Shown piece after piece: positions 5,480 through 6,606 of a stretch of DNA of 6,606 bases. Every line of letters begins with the position of its first letter. Position 1 is the stretch's first letter. Position numbers and translations under genes: made by a program. The notes beneath the pieces were generated by a model, which was given only the letters and a program-made list of their open reading frames with translations, was not told the origin of the DNA and did not search any database. Source of the stretch: Methanosarcinales archaeon (GTDB lineage: Archaea; Halobacteriota; Methanosarcinia; Methanosarcinales; Methanosarcinaceae); NCBI GenBank assembly GCA_012329085.1, contig JAAXQB010000265.1:1-6606 (forward strand), in the 5' to 3' direction.

Positions 5480-6606
5480 TTGAACCTAAATATTGATTAC
5501 CCTTCATTGATTACAGATTTGAAAGTTTGTATTATAATTCCTACATACAATAATCATAAGACTCTAAAAAGAGTTATTGATGGTGTTTTGAATTACACAA
5601 ATCAAGTTGTCATTGTTGATGACGGAAGTACAGATCAAACTGCAAATATTCTAAAAGAATACCCAAATCTTAATCAAATACATTTTTCTAAAAATAGAGG
5701 TAAAGGAGCAGCTTTACGTGAAGGTTTTAAAAAAGCTTTATCATTAGGCTATAATTATGCTATTACAATTGATTCTGATGGGCAACATTACCCTGATGAT
5801 ATACCAGTTTTTATAAATGCATTAAAAACAGATAAGCATACTTTATACATAGGTTCTCGAAACATGACACATGATTCTATCCCGAAAGGGAGTAGTTTTG
5901 GTAACAAGTTTTCAAATTTTTGGTTTAATACAGAAACAGGAATAAAATTAACCGATACACAATCAGGATTTCGTATGTATCCATTAAACCTTATTTCGGA
6001 TATTAAATTTTATACTACCAAATTTGAATTTGAAATTGAAGTTATTGTTAAAGCCGCTTGGAGAGGTGTACAAGTTAAAAATCTGCCAATTAAAGTTTTG
6101 TATGATGAAAAAGAAAGAATTAGCCATTTTAGACCATATAAAGATTTTGCACGAATAAGTATTTTAAATACATGGTTAGTTTTGGTCGCTTTTTTTTATA
6201 TAAAACCAAGAGACTTTTTTTTGAAAATAAAGCGTAAAGGAATAAAACGGTTTTTTAAAGAAAACATTTTACACAATACCGATTCACCAACAAAAAAAGC
6301 CTTCTCTATAGCATTGGGTGTTTTTATTGGTATTGCTCCCTTTTGGGGATTTCAAACCATTTTGGTTTTGGCTTTAGCTGCCGTATTAAAATTAAATAAA
6401 CTTATTAGTTTTACTTTTTCAAACATAAGTATACCGCCAATGATTCCATTTATTATTTATGGCAGTTTAAAAATAGGATCTTGGATTTTAAATAACAACG
6501 AAGAAATTGCATACGATAATGTTTCATTAGATTTTAATTTTTTATTAAGTTTAAAAGAATATATTATTGGAAGTTTTGTCTTAGCTTTTTTTAGTGCAAT
6601 AATATT
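5480..6606 (+). CDS. Family 2 glycosyltransferase fused to a DUF2062 membrane domain (3' end beyond window)
   Basis: At least 375 residues, cut by the window edge. The N-terminal GT-A domain resembles dolichyl-phosphate-mannose synthase-type enzymes: IIIPTYNN (18-25), VIVDDGSTD (44-52), NRGKGAALREGF (72-83), DSDGQHYPDD with the nucleotide-sugar/metal DxD at Asp98/Asp100, GSR at 125-127, and TDTQSGFRMY (158-167). A hydrophobic stretch follows near 232-241, then a DUF2062 domain from about 270 (KKAFSIALGVFIGIAPFWGF) with hydrophobic helices to the edge. It probably transfers a sugar to a lipid or polyprenyl acceptor at the inner membrane. No ATG precedes the conserved core: the frame opens at 5465, with TTG codons at 5480, 5507 and 5519. 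I use 5480; 5519 would start directly at LKVCIIIPTYNN and is equally credible. Residue numbers assume 5480. The partners and the acceptor are not shown by the sequence. Confidence 0.85.
   Translation, partial: MNLNIDYPSLITDLKVCIIIPTYNNHKTLKRVIDGVLNYTNQVVIVDDGSTDQTANILKEYPNLNQIHFSKNRGKGAALREGFKKALSLGYNYAITIDSDGQHYPDDIPVFINALKTDKHTLYIGSRNMTHDSIPKGSSFGNKFSNFWFNTETGIKLTDTQSGFRMYPLNLISDIKFYTTKFEFEIEVIVKAAWRGVQVKNLPIKVLYDEKERISHFRPYKDFARISILNTWLVLVAFFYIKPRDFFLKIKRKGIKRFFKENILHNTDSPTKKAFSIALGVFIGIAPFWGFQTILVLALAAVLKLNKLISFTFSNISIPPMIPFIIYGSLKIGSWILNNNEEIAYDNVSLDFNFLLSLKEYIIGSFVLAFFSAII

Noticed and set aside
5877..5895. Small GC-rich hairpin (CTAT, CCC-GAAA-GGG, A, bulged G, TAG)
   Set aside because: It lies inside the glycosyltransferase reading frame (SIPKGSS) with no T-tract after it, so it is not a terminator; a stable GNRA-type loop is noted but is most simply coding sequence.
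6190..6226. Two eight-base T runs in the glycosyltransferase that could suggest slippage or frameshift
   Set aside because: The reading frame and the expected domain order continue without a break across both runs, so there is no sign of a frameshift.

Overview
The window is very AT-rich. All its genes lie on the + strand, packed with short gaps or stop/start overlaps, and A-rich leaders replace Shine-Dalgarno sites. With a flavobacterial-type promoter element (TAnnTTTG) and the protein families present, this points to a member of the Bacteroidota, most likely the family Flavobacteriaceae. I cannot name the genus from sequence alone.

The region reads as the interior of a type II polyketide / fatty-acid-like operon of the aryl polyene / flexirubin (dialkylresorcinol-aryl polyene) type. 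From left to right: an acyl carrier protein (15-269), a catalytically complete beta-ketoacyl-ACP synthase (272-1471), a KS-like partner that has lost its catalytic residues (1471-2532, chain-length-factor type), a membrane-anchored NodB-type deacetylase (2526-3302), a periplasmic LolA-like carrier (3295-3930), a LolB-like outer-membrane lipoprotein (3908-4531), a short gap with a probable internal promoter, a FabZ-like hot-dog dehydratase (4580-4954), a small exported protein of unknown function (4970-5464), and a family 2 glycosyltransferase fused to a DUF2062 membrane domain, cut by the window edge (5480-6606).

Proposed logic (inference): the ACP carries the growing chain, the KS/CLF pair condenses it, and the dehydratase makes the double bonds of a polyene. 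The glycosyltransferase and deacetylase may tailor or anchor the product at the membrane. The LolA-like/LolB-like pair may carry a lipid-like product or its anchor to the outer membrane. Ketoreductase, aryl-CoA/ACP ligase, ammonia-lyase, acyltransferase, thioesterase and MMPL exporter, which such clusters usually also carry, are not in this window and would be expected on either side.

The family is known, so I do not claim a wholly new system. The less ordinary points are the dehydratase with Gln at the usual acidic catalytic position, the predicted cytoplasmic placement of the deacetylase, the dedicated LolA/LolB-like pair, the unknown exported protein, and the ATG-less start of the glycosyltransferase.
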